Shown here in pieces: positions 55,854 to 63,574 of a DNA stretch of 64,000 bases. The translations under genes and the position numbers were made by a program. The DNA comes from Reichenbachiella faecimaris. GTDB taxonomy: Bacteria; Bacteroidota; Bacteroidia; Cytophagales; Cyclobacteriaceae. The notes beneath the pieces were generated by a model. It had not been told where the DNA came from, did no database searches, and saw only the letters and a list, made by a program, of their open reading frames with translations. Where the stretch lies: positions 62,001 to 126,000 of the forward strand of contig NZ_FWYF01000004.1 of the NCBI RefSeq assembly GCF_900176375.1. Direction: 5' to 3'. How positions within the stretch are numbered: position 1 is the stretch's first letter; each line of letters starts with the position of its first letter.

Positions 55854-56741
55854 CTACCCTTTATAGCCGAATTTTTTGAGCAAACTATCTTTCTTGCGCC
55901 AATCACTTGCCACCTTTACAAAGGTTTCTAGAAATACCTTTTTGTCGAAAAATTTTTCTAATTGAAGTCTTGCTTCCGTGCCTACTTTCTTGATAGCCTC
56001 ACCACCCTTGCCTATGATTATTCCTTTTTGAGACTTGCGTTCTACATAAATTTCAGCACGAAGTCTAATGATGTCTTCGTCTTCCTTAAAAGATTCTATT
56101 TCCACTTCTGTACTATAAGGCACCTCTTGTTTATAATTCTTGAAAATTTGCTCACGTATGATCTCGGAAGCAAAGAATTTTTCTGGCTTATCAGTAAGCG
56201 TGTCTCCTGGAAAATAGGCAGGGTGCTCTGGCATAAGCTCTAATATCCGGGTAAACAGCAAATCTACATTTTCATTGTTGAGTGCTGAAACAGTTAGAAT
56301 CTCTACTTCAGGGTAAAGTAAATTCCAATAATCAATTTTATCAGTCAGTCTTGAACCCTTATTTAGGTCACATTTGTTTATCACAAAAATGACAGGGGTA
56401 CCACTCGCAATTATCCTCTCCAGTGTTTCCTCGTCTTCGTGCTTCTCCATGAGTTCGACCACATAAAGCACCAAATCAGCATCTTCCAATGAAGCACTCA
56501 CAAATTTCATCATAGATTCCTGGAGCGTGTACTGAGGCTTGAGCAGGCCTGGCGTATCTGAGTATATGATCTGAAAACTGTCACCTGTGAGCACTCCCAT
56601 AATTCGATGACGGGTGGTTTGAGCCTTGGATGTAATGATGGATAAATTATCGCCTACTAAGGCATTCATCAAAGTAGATTTCCCAACATTGGGTTTGCCT
56701 ACAATGCTCACAAAGCCCGATTTAAAATTAGTTTCGCTCAT
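55854..56741 (-). CDS. era: GTPase Era
   Basis: A 295-residue ribosome-assembly GTPase. G1 is GKPNVGKST at 15-23, G3 DTPGL, and G4 NKCD. The C-terminal KH domain is visible at VERKSQKGIIIGKGGEAIKKVGTEARLQLEKFFDKKVFLETFVKVASDWRKK. It binds the 3' end of 16S rRNA and controls 30S maturation. I chose the ATG at 56741 (MSETNFKSGFVSIVG); the longer frame overlaps the tRNA promoter. A TACCTTTG -7 box (minus strand of 56757-56764) is upstream. Confidence 0.96.
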   Translation of the reverse strand: MSETNFKSGFVSIVGKPNVGKSTLMNALVGDNLSIITSKAQTTRHRIMGVLTGDSFQIIYSDTPGLLKPQYTLQESMMKFVSASLEDADLVLYVVELMEKHEDEETLERIIASGTPVIFVINKCDLNKGSRLTDKIDYWNLLYPEVEILTVSALNNENVDLLFTRILELMPEHPAYFPGDTLTDKPEKFFASEIIREQIFKNYKQEVPYSTEVEIESFKEDEDIIRLRAEIYVERKSQKGIIIGKGGEAIKKVGTEARLQLEKFFDKKVFLETFVKVASDWRKKDSLLKKFGYKG

Positions 56742-56764
56742 AGAAGAAATAAAGTCCAAAGGTA

Positions 56765-56796
56765 CTTGTTTTTTAATCAATGTACTTCTACTTTTG
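56765..56796 (+). promoter_or_regulatory. Promoter of the initiator tRNA gene
   Basis: CTTG (56765-56768), 20 bases, then an exact TACTTTTG (56789-56796). It lies 67 bases before the tRNA and is divergent from era. Confidence 0.55.
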
Positions 56797-56863
56797 CATC
56801 GCAATTGAGAGAAAAACGAATGAATTTATGACTTGTTCGTCTCAAAAGCAAACCAAAATATAT

Positions 56864-56936
<73 letters not shown>

Positions 56937-56942
56937 CTAGAC

Positions 56943-56974
56943 AAAGGCTAACATGAAAATGTTGGCCTTTTTTT
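56943..56974 (+). terminator. Intrinsic terminator of tRNA-fMet
   Basis: A 12-base stem (56943-56954 with 56959-56970) on a GAAA tetraloop is followed by a T-run. The same terminator recurs in each repeat unit. Confidence 0.93.
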
Positions 56975-57006
56975 GTTTCTGACCGAGAATGATTTTGGAG
57001 AGTGAA

Positions 57007-57475
57007 AGTCGCAAGTTCGATCATTCCATGACTGGTTTGCTCCCGCTACTAGATAAAGGCTAACATGAAAATGTTGGCCTTTTTTTGTTTCCGACCGAGA
57101 ATAATTTTGGAGAGTGAAGGTGCAAGTTCGATCATTCCATGACTGGTTTGCTCCCGCTACTAGACAAAGGCTAACATGAAAATGTTGGCCTTTTTTTTCC
57201 GACCGAGAATAATTTTGGAGAGTGAAAGTCGCAAGTTCGATCATTCCATGACGGGTTTGCTCCCGCTACTAGATAAAGACTAACATGAAAATGTTGGCCT
57301 TTTTTTATTTCCGACCGAGAATGATTTTGGAGAGTGAAGGTCGCAAGTTCGATCATTCCATGACGGGTTTGCTCCCGCTACTAGATAAAGACTAACATGA
57401 AAATGTTGGCCTTTTTTTATTTCTGACCGAGAATGATTTTGGAGAGTGAAAGTCGCAGGTTCGATTATTCCATGA
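57007..57475 (+). repeat. Tandem array of truncated tRNA-fMet 3' ends plus terminators
   Basis: Four full units follow the tRNA: 57007-57118, 57119-57226, 57227-57338 and 57339-57450 (112, 108, 112 and 112 bp). A partial fifth unit runs at 57451-57475. Each unit has the tRNA variable-region/T-arm start (GTCGCAAGTTCGA), a short insert containing TCATTCCATGA, the acceptor 3' strand (TTTGCTCCCGCTACTAGA), the GAAA-loop terminator and a ~35-base tail (GACCGAGAAT...TTTTGGAGAGTGAA). The tRNA's own downstream sequence is the zeroth copy. None of the units can fold into a tRNA, because the D- and anticodon arms are missing. Units 3 and 4 share substitutions in the terminator stem and the insert. Confidence 0.93.
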
Positions 57476-57486
57476 CGATCATTTAG

Positions 57487-57735
57487 GGATCAGTCAGTAA
57501 AGTTGGAGGAGAATATTTTGGATATCTGAGCAAGCTCAAGGTTTATCTCGTAGCTCTGCAGAGATATCTTCTCAAGGTCGAGCAGAAGATTTGCACAGGC
57601 ATTTACATGCTGTTGCCAGCTAACAAGATTTCTCTGGTCGTACCTCCCGACGAATGACTTTTACGTTCACAAAGGTTATTGATCTAGGATTAGGCAACTG
57701 TTTAAAAAATATACGTTAGGATGGTCTAACTCCTC
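57487..57735 (+). repeat. Long imperfect direct repeat, left copy
   Basis: About 250 bases, clearly homologous to 58998-59256 along the whole length. Shared blocks include GGATCAGTC-x-GTAAAG, GCATTTACATGC, CCAGCTAAC-x-AGATTTC, GTACCTCCC, CAAAGGTTATT and CTAGGATTAGGCAACTGTTTAAAA. No open frame covers it on either strand. It starts right after the truncated last tRNA-array unit. Confidence 0.85.
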
Positions 57736-57753
57736 AGAAATACAGAGTTACCC

Positions 57754-58371
57754 TCATTTAGCACCAACTATTTTAGAGAACACATAAAACAATTCATTAG
57801 CTATTTGCATTGACCTCTCGTCATATTTATCAGCTTCCTGCAATGTGTCATCAAACTCTTTTGGATCATCATATCGCACGGGAATTCTTTTCTCAGTACC
57901 TGGAATAAAAGGACAATTTTCATCAGCATGAGAACACGTCATGACTGCAGCAAATTCCTTCGCATTGTTTATGGGGTCATCAAAGAGTTTTGAGAGGCAA
58001 TTCATGGGGGAAGCATCCTCAGCATATAAGACGTAGTATACTGGATTTTCTTGCCCCTTGGCGCTAACCTGAAAACCCGCTCTTTTGATAGAATCCACTG
58101 CTCGCTCATTGAAAGCTGTTACTTCTACGCCACCGGAAAAACAATTTGCTTCAATCCCATAATAGTCTGCGGCTGTTTGTGCCCAAATTTGGGAAAACTG
58201 GCTCCTACGCGAATTGTGCGTGCAAATGAAGTTTAAGTTTACCTCTTGGTGGGCATCCACTTTGCTTTGAATATATGCCACCAAGACCTCGAGTACGCCC
58301 TTACGTTCATTAGCAATTTTATCAAAATCAAAATGCTCTACTGTTTTTACCAACTGATCGAATAGTTTCAT
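57754..58371 (-). CDS. Arsenate reductase-like low-molecular-weight phosphatase
   Basis: A 205-residue LMW-PTP-fold protein. The P-loop is C50-THNSR-R56 (FICTHNSRRSQ); the arsenate-reductase-type resolving cysteines may be C146 and C153 in TCSHADENCPFIPG, and a YDDP acid loop follows at 167-170. These fit the thioredoxin-coupled ArsC branch, although the N-terminus is longer (about 45 residues) than in classical ArsC. In Bacteroidota such genes sit with arsR and an Acr3 or ArsB pump. Here the arsR-like gene lies 170 bases upstream, and no pump is found. The gap 58372-58541 holds nothing I can identify. An arsenate-reductase role is likely but not certain. Confidence 0.82.
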   Translation of the reverse strand: MKLFDQLVKTVEHFDFDKIANERKGVLEVLVAYIQSKVDAHQEVNLNFICTHNSRRSQFSQIWAQTAADYYGIEANCFSGGVEVTAFNERAVDSIKRAGFQVSAKGQENPVYYVLYAEDASPMNCLSKLFDDPINNAKEFAAVMTCSHADENCPFIPGTEKRIPVRYDDPKEFDDTLQEADKYDERSMQIANELFYVFSKIVGAK

Positions 58372-58541
58372 CTATATTTTAAGTTTATTTTAAAAGTTCT
58401 AACACTGATTTGAATCTGCACAAATCAATTAAATAATACTTACAGACCTAACACAAAATGCTCATACAACCGCCATTGACAAGGCGTAAAATACTTGATC
58501 AAACCACCCATCTGTACGCTAATTTCAGATCAGTGAATTTT

Positions 58542-58871
58542 TCAGCAGCAATCTTTATTAAATAGTAAGGTTTGCGATATTTCACCAATTGCTTCTTTGA
58601 CAAGACTCCAAATTTCGTCATTGATACAGTAACAGACATTTTTCCCTTCAGTCGTGCCTTGAATCAACCCAACCTTCTTCAATTCTGATAAATGTCTGGA
58701 AATGGTAGGTTGAGCAAGTGGTAATTCTTCCACCAGGTTATTACAAATACAGGACGGGCTTTTCGCCAAATGTTCCATGATAGACAAGCGTGCTGGGTGC
58801 CCTAGTGCCTTTAATATTTCAGCCATCCGTGTAACACGAGTCTCAAAGCCTTCTGTTTTTGTTATTCCCAT
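58542..58871 (-). CDS. ArsR-family transcription regulator
   Basis: A 109-residue winged-helix repressor. The recognition region is LPLAQPTISRHLSELKKVGLI. A CxC pair, C41 and C43, sits at the start of the DNA-binding helix region, as in arsenic- or antimony-sensing ArsR proteins. Further pairs are C80/C82 and C108/C109 at the C-terminus. It should be released from DNA when the metalloid binds. Its own start codon overlaps a palindrome and a promoter, which suggests autorepression. It is on the same strand as, and upstream of, the phosphatase-like gene. Confidence 0.9.
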   Translation of the reverse strand: MGITKTEGFETRVTRMAEILKALGHPARLSIMEHLAKSPSCICNNLVEELPLAQPTISRHLSELKKVGLIQGTTEGKNVCYCINDEIWSLVKEAIGEISQTLLFNKDCC

Positions 58872-58907
58872 ATTGCAATATTAGAATATATTATCTATGA
58901 TCACAAG
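58870..58907 (-). promoter_or_regulatory. arsR promoter with overlapping palindromic operator
   Basis: On the minus strand: CTTG (58907-58904), 20 bases, then TAATATTG (58883-58876). The perfect palindrome ATATTGCAATAT (58870-58881) overlaps the -7 box and the ATG. This is where an ArsR repressor would be expected to act; no binding data exist. Confidence 0.5.
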
Positions 58908-58997
58908 AGACACGCTAAGCAAGAAGAAAATTTGACAATAATTTTATTTTGCACCTAAGAACACTAAATCAACCATCAATATTGAGAATCTAAAACA

Positions 58998-59256
58998 GGA
59001 TCAGTCTGTAAAGTTTTTTTTTTGGGGGGGGGAATATTTCGAATATCTAAGTAAACTTACGAGCTCAGGATCATCCACTAGCTCTGCGCACGGATTTTCT
59101 AAAGATCTAGCAGAAAATTTGCGCCAAGCATTTACATGCAGCCAGCTAACGAGATTTCACTGGTTGTACCTCCCAACTAAATTTTTAGTTCGCAAAGGTT
59201 ATTGGCCTAGGATTAGGCAACTGTTTAAAACTCTAGGATAGGATTATCTAATCCCC
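58998..59256 (+). repeat. Long imperfect direct repeat, right copy
   Basis: The partner of 57487-57735, same orientation. It contains a T10-G9 homopolymer tract at 59014-59032 that the left copy lacks. The rest of the gap up to the exporter holds a minus-strand terminator-like hairpin (59324-59355), a short AT-rich stretch and the operator region. Confidence 0.85.
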
Positions 59257-59323
59257 AAGGAAGACTGATTGATCTGTCAAACGTTTGCTTTTAATCTCAA
59301 TTCTGATGTCTGAGACAAGGAAA

Positions 59324-59355
59324 TAAAAAAAGCCAGATCAACGTTATGAACTGGC
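59324..59355 (-). terminator. Orphan minus-strand intrinsic terminator
   Basis: The stem 59332-59340 with 59347-59355 (one mismatch) is followed on the minus strand by seven T. No minus-strand gene lies upstream to use it. Confidence 0.5.
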
Positions 59356-59480
59356 CAAAGAATAATGAAGCAAAATTGTTAGTTAGGTTAATCTCATTAA
59401 TTGAAAGAATACTTTAAAATTAAGTTAGGTTGATTTCCCCTCACCAATAAAATAGTTATTTATCGATAGCTCAAAAGTAG

Positions 59481-59548
59481 TTTGTGCTTGGCTGGTATGA
59501 AATAGGTACTGGTACCGTTTTTCCTACTAGGTACTAGTACCTAGTAGG
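59481..59548 (+). promoter_or_regulatory. Promoter and double palindromic operator of the RND exporter
   Basis: TTTG (59481-59484), 18 bases, then TAGGTACT (59503-59510), a weak -7. Overlapping it is GGTACTGGTACC (59505-59516). A perfect 26-base palindrome centred on GGTACTAGTACC covers 59523-59548. The two centres are 25 bases apart and the second ends 9 bases before the ATG. This fits a dimeric repressor, for example a TetR-type one, controlling the exporter. Confidence 0.6.
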
Positions 59549-59557
59549 TGAATTAGA

Positions 59558-61849
59558 ATGGAATTCACTAAATTTCTACTGGCTTTCAATAAGCATCAAA
59601 TGATCAACAAACGAACCTCCATTTTCTCAGTCCTTATTGCATTTTTTTTCCTTGGGCTGCTAGCTTTTCAGTTGCCCAACTTAGCTTTTGATTATGAATT
59701 AGAGAACTTCTTCCCCAAGAATGATCCGGACCTGGCTTACTATCAGGAATTCTCCGAAACTTTCGGACATGACAATGACTACCTTTTAATTGCCTTTGAA
59801 ACAACAGGCAGGTTGTTCGATCAAAGCTTTTTGAACCCAATAGACAGTGGGCTAATGAAAGTTGAAAAACTACCAAATACCTTACAGGTCTACTCACCTA
59901 CTTCATTACGATTTTTAGCCAAGACACCCATGGGATTGTTACCTATCCCATTGCTGCATCTTTCAGATACTTTAAAACTCAAAAAAGACAGCCTGAGGTT
60001 TTATGGACATCCTCTCTATCGTGAAATGTTCATTTCCAAATCTGGCAATAGCTTAAAAAGCATCATTGTACATAAACGATTTGAGAGCAAAGAAACAGCT
60101 GATGACTATGTTGAGGAAGTCAAAAATATATTTCAGGATCGCACCCCACAAATAAGAATAGCTGGGAAGGCAGTGGCTCAGACTGCATTTGTAAACGCTG
60201 TGAAAGATGACTTTGCCAAGTTCATATTGATTGCAATGGTTTTAATTTTTGGTTGGCTGGTTATTTTTATGCGTCGCATTTCCTTGATCATTACAGCCCT
60301 AAGCATAGCTGGATTTTCAGTAGTAGCAACCATTGGACTCATGGCCACCACAGGAAAAGAAATAGATGTCTTGTCCTCGCTCATACCCACCATACTATTG
60401 GTAGTGGCTATGTCTGATATTATACATTTGTTTACTCATATTCAAGACGAACTCCCCAAGACCAATGACCTTAAAACTGCCATTAACAATGCCGTAAAGC
60501 AGGTGGGGCTAGCCACTCTTCTTACTTCTTTTACTACTGCTGTGGGTTTTTTAACGCTGATCACACTCAATGTAAAACCCATTATTGATCTTGGTATTTA
60601 CGCAGCGTTAGGAATTATTATGGCATTTATCATTACCTACCTACTCTATCCTGCCATCATCACCTTATTCAAGCCAGCCATTCCATCACCCCAAGATGAT
60701 TCGTTTTTAACGAATCTGCCCAATCGGATTTTTGTCACAGTTACTAATAGGAGTAAAACCATAATGATAACAGCCGTCGTTCTATTTGCAATTTGTACTA
60801 TAGGTATATCTCGTTTGGAAATTGATGCCTATTTAGTAAATGACTTACCCAAAAATGACCCCGTAAAATCTGACTTCATCTTTTTTGATCGGGAATTTAC
60901 TGGTTCAAAACCATTCACGTTGAGTCTTTGGTCAAAAGATCCTTCCAACCCTATCTATAGCCAAGCAGTTATAACTGAGCTAGACAAAATTGAAAAGGAA
61001 ATAAAGATCCACACAAAAGCTGGCGACCTGACTTCGCCTGTCTCCATAGTGAAATTGGCCAATCAGAGCCTGCATAGTACATCTCCTGCTCAGTATAAAC
61101 TACCAGAGACTGACGCTGACTGGAAAAGAGTCTTTCACTACATTAGAAAATATCATGCAGATCGCCAATCTATAAAAGTGAACACAAAATCACTGGCCCA
61201 AATCACAGGGTATTTTCAAGATCTAGGCTCAAAAGACGCCACACTCAAGCATGAAAAGCTTTTAAATGCCCTGGATGATAAGGTAAACCATCAGCTCATA
61301 GGTTATCGCCTGACAGGGACTACTTTACTCATTGACAAGAGTCATGAAATGCTTTCAAAAAATCTCATCAAAGGGCTTACACTGGCTATGGTAATTGTAG
61401 GTCTCATCACTGGTTTGCTGTTCAAATCCTGGAAAATGATCCTAATCACCTTAATACCTAATCTATTCCCTATTCTAGTCGTAGCAGCCATTATGGGGTA
61501 TTTTCAAATACCCCTAAACCTGAGTACTTCCGTCATATTTGCGATTTCTTTTGGGATAGTGGTGGATGACACTATTCATTTTCTAAGTCAATTCAAACAT
61601 GAATATCACACCACTGGCACAAAACAGGAAGCCATCAGAAAGGCACTAACAAAAACAGGTCGCCCCATCATAATTACTACCATTATTCTCACCACTGGTT
61701 TTATTGTATTTTGCTTTTCCAGCTTTAGTGCTACCTTTTATATGGGATTATTCGTCAGTGTTTCTTTTGTTACTGCATTAGCAGCTGATTTGTATCTACT
61801 TCCAGTTTTATTGCTTTGGTGGCTTCCAAACAAAACCCAGTCAATGTGA
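59558..61849 (+). CDS. RND/MMPL-family exporter
   Basis: A 763-residue membrane exporter with two repeats of a single span plus a group of five. It has one span at ~22-42, a large periplasmic loop (~45-215), spans ~220-370, then a span at ~402-422, a second loop and the last spans ~608-755. Family motifs are FILIAMVLIFGWLVIFMRR, VVAMSDIIHLFTHIQ and GIVVDDTIHFLSQFKHEYHTTG; the acidic residues in these are the usual proton-relay positions. It lacks the long porter domains of AcrB and resembles the predicted lipid or small-molecule exporters of the MmpL/HpnN kind. Its stop overlaps the next gene's GTG. A palindromic operator precedes it. Confidence 0.87.
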   Translation: MEFTKFLLAFNKHQMINKRTSIFSVLIAFFFLGLLAFQLPNLAFDYELENFFPKNDPDLAYYQEFSETFGHDNDYLLIAFETTGRLFDQSFLNPIDSGLMKVEKLPNTLQVYSPTSLRFLAKTPMGLLPIPLLHLSDTLKLKKDSLRFYGHPLYREMFISKSGNSLKSIIVHKRFESKETADDYVEEVKNIFQDRTPQIRIAGKAVAQTAFVNAVKDDFAKFILIAMVLIFGWLVIFMRRISLIITALSIAGFSVVATIGLMATTGKEIDVLSSLIPTILLVVAMSDIIHLFTHIQDELPKTNDLKTAINNAVKQVGLATLLTSFTTAVGFLTLITLNVKPIIDLGIYAALGIIMAFIITYLLYPAIITLFKPAIPSPQDDSFLTNLPNRIFVTVTNRSKTIMITAVVLFAICTIGISRLEIDAYLVNDLPKNDPVKSDFIFFDREFTGSKPFTLSLWSKDPSNPIYSQAVITELDKIEKEIKIHTKAGDLTSPVSIVKLANQSLHSTSPAQYKLPETDADWKRVFHYIRKYHADRQSIKVNTKSLAQITGYFQDLGSKDATLKHEKLLNALDDKVNHQLIGYRLTGTTLLIDKSHEMLSKNLIKGLTLAMVIVGLITGLLFKSWKMILITLIPNLFPILVVAAIMGYFQIPLNLSTSVIFAISFGIVVDDTIHFLSQFKHEYHTTGTKQEAIRKALTKTGRPIIITTIILTTGFIVFCFSSFSATFYMGLFVSVSFVTALAADLYLLPVLLLWWLPNKTQSM

Positions 61850-62847
61850 AAATAAAAATTATTCTACTTATCTGTCTACTGTCTTGTGGTGCCATTCAGG
61901 AATCTGAAGTAGAAAAAATCAATGGCTTATGCCTGGTTGCTCCACCCTACGAAGTCCTACTAGAGCACCATACGCCTATACTAGATGTGGGTGCCAATTG
62001 GGTAGCTATTATTCCATACGCATTCTGCAGTCCTTCTCAGCCTAAGGTCTCCTTTGATCACCCAAGGCAATGGCAGGGAGAAACCACTAAAGGCATCACA
62101 AAAGCCATCCAACTGGCGCATCAATCCAATCTAAAAGTCATGATCAAACCACATCTATGGGTTTCTGGTCAGGGGTGGGCTGGAGATCTAAATTATGACA
62201 ATAGTAATGATATAAAACTATGGAAATCTAGCTACACTGAGTACATCTTACATTTTGCCAAAGTTGCACAGGAGCATAAGGTTGAAATGATGTCCATTGG
62301 TACAGAAGTACGCCACATCACTACAAATCATCCCTATTACTGGATGGACTTAATTAATCAAATTAGAGCAGTCTACAAAGGGTCTCTTACCTATTCAGCC
62401 AACTGGGACAACTATGAAAATATTTCATTTTGGGACAAACTGGATTACATAGGGATAGACGCTTATTTTCCCATTAGCGAATCCATGACACCCACTGTAG
62501 AAGAATTGCTTCAGAAGGCTCAAAAGACCAAGCTAAACATAGGAAACTTCTCTAATACCCATCTTAAAAAAGTGCTATTCACTGAATTTGGATTTAAAAG
62601 CACAAATTATTGTACTGCTGGCCATTGGAAATCTGCGTTGGGAAACCAAAAGCCAGACTTTGAAGGGCAAGCCAACGCCTACGAAGCCTTCTTTGGTACC
62701 TACTGGAATGAGGATTGGTTTGCAGGTGGATTTGCATGGAAATGGCACTACAAACACGAAGAGGCTGGAGGAATCACAAACTACGAATTTACACCTCAAA
62801 ACAAACTAGCAGAAAAAATACTTAAAAAGCAGTATGCCAAGTTTTAA
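61846..62847 (+). CDS. GH113-like glycoside hydrolase lipoprotein
   Basis: A 333-residue TIM-barrel protein with a lipobox LLSC (C14). The start is the GTG at 61846, overlapping the exporter's stop as GTGA, so translation is coupled. Residues that look catalytic are E154 in MSIGTEVRH (acid/base) and E247 in VLFTEFGF (nucleophile), and the pattern LDYIGIDAYFPI is typical of the GH113/GTA-like clan. GH113 enzymes cleave beta-mannan; this lipoprotein may act on a surface or exported polysaccharide. Its tight coupling to the exporter is unusual and suggests that the two handle the same product. Confidence 0.8.
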   Translation: MKIKIILLICLLSCGAIQESEVEKINGLCLVAPPYEVLLEHHTPILDVGANWVAIIPYAFCSPSQPKVSFDHPRQWQGETTKGITKAIQLAHQSNLKVMIKPHLWVSGQGWAGDLNYDNSNDIKLWKSSYTEYILHFAKVAQEHKVEMMSIGTEVRHITTNHPYYWMDLINQIRAVYKGSLTYSANWDNYENISFWDKLDYIGIDAYFPISESMTPTVEELLQKAQKTKLNIGNFSNTHLKKVLFTEFGFKSTNYCTAGHWKSALGNQKPDFEGQANAYEAFFGTYWNEDWFAGGFAWKWHYKHEEAGGITNYEFTPQNKLAEKILKKQYAKF

Positions 62848-63011
62848 ATCAGATGCTTATATTCCCACCTAAATCCATTTTCCCATTCTTGTAATTTTCT
62901 AAATAAGCCCTTGTATTTTATAAAAAAAATGCAATATTACGCTAGTTATTTATCGATCTGAGGATACTCAATGACCTCAGATTAATCTTTAAACCTAAAA
63001 TTTAAACAATT

Positions 63012-63524
63012 ATGAAAACTAAATTACTCGCATTAGCCTTAGTAGGTTTATTCGCAATCAATGGTGCCATGGCACAAGAACAGGGAGACATGAGAGCTGG
63101 TCTTGGTGTAGTACTTGGAACAAAAGCTGGATTTGATGAAGACGGTGAAAAACTTGGATTCGGTCTAGCGCCATCATTTGAATATATGATCACTGATGCA
63201 ATCAGTGGTGCTGTTTCTTATGACTGGTATTTCAAGTCTTCTGTTGGGGGGGTGGATATCAACATCAGTTACCTTAACATTGATGGTAGATATTACTTCA
63301 TGACTGGAGATACTCAAGTATATGGTCTTGCTGGACTTGGATTTGGTATGTCAAAAGTGTCAGCTGGAGGAGGATCTGTTTCAGATTCTGAGGCTGGTCT
63401 TAACATTGGTGCAGGTGCTGTTTTTCCTATGAGTGATGCTCTTGGTATTAACGCTCAGGCTAAATATCAAACTGCAGGCGATGGTCAATTGGCTATCACA
63501 GCTGGCGTTGTTTATACTTTCTAA
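63012..63524 (+). CDS. Small outer membrane beta-barrel protein
   Basis: A 170-residue protein with a signal peptide ending at GAMAQ (residue ~22). The rest alternates amphipathic strands rich in glycine and aromatic residues (MRAGLGVVLGTKAGFD, ISGAVSYDWYF, VDINISYLNIDGRYYF, QVYGLAGLGFGMSKV) and ends in ITAGVVYTF, with the terminal phenylalanine needed for outer-membrane insertion. It is a typical 8-strand OmpX-like barrel. It is a single gene. A 15-base sequence upstream (62943-62957) is also found before the RND exporter (59453-59467). Confidence 0.88.
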   Translation: MKTKLLALALVGLFAINGAMAQEQGDMRAGLGVVLGTKAGFDEDGEKLGFGLAPSFEYMITDAISGAVSYDWYFKSSVGGVDINISYLNIDGRYYFMTGDTQVYGLAGLGFGMSKVSAGGGSVSDSEAGLNIGAGAVFPMSDALGINAQAKYQTAGDGQLAITAGVVYTF

Positions 63525-63543
63525 GTATTACTTCAAAGAATTT

Positions 63544-63574
63544 AAAAGTCCCGATAATCGTCGGGACTTTTTTT
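63544..63574. terminator. Bidirectional intrinsic terminator
   Basis: An 11-base perfect stem (63544-63554 with 63561-63571) has a 6-base loop and flanking A and T runs. It separates the barrel gene from the convergent symporter gene. Confidence 0.92.

Noticed and set aside
56948-57356. Minus-strand ORFs across the tandem array
   Set aside because: They simply translate the repeat and its terminator runs; no start signal or protein-like composition.
56943-57450. Integron attC-like sites in the tRNA array
   Set aside because: The hairpins have GAAA tetraloops and T-runs, so they are terminators; attC R boxes and an integrase are absent, and no gene cassettes lie between units.
57007-57475. 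CRISPR array
   Set aside because: The units are 112 bp and near-identical throughout, with no unique spacers of constant size, and no cas gene is present.
57487-59256. Insertion sequence or transposon
   Set aside because: No transposase, terminal inverted repeats or target duplication could be seen; the flanking copies are direct and diverged.
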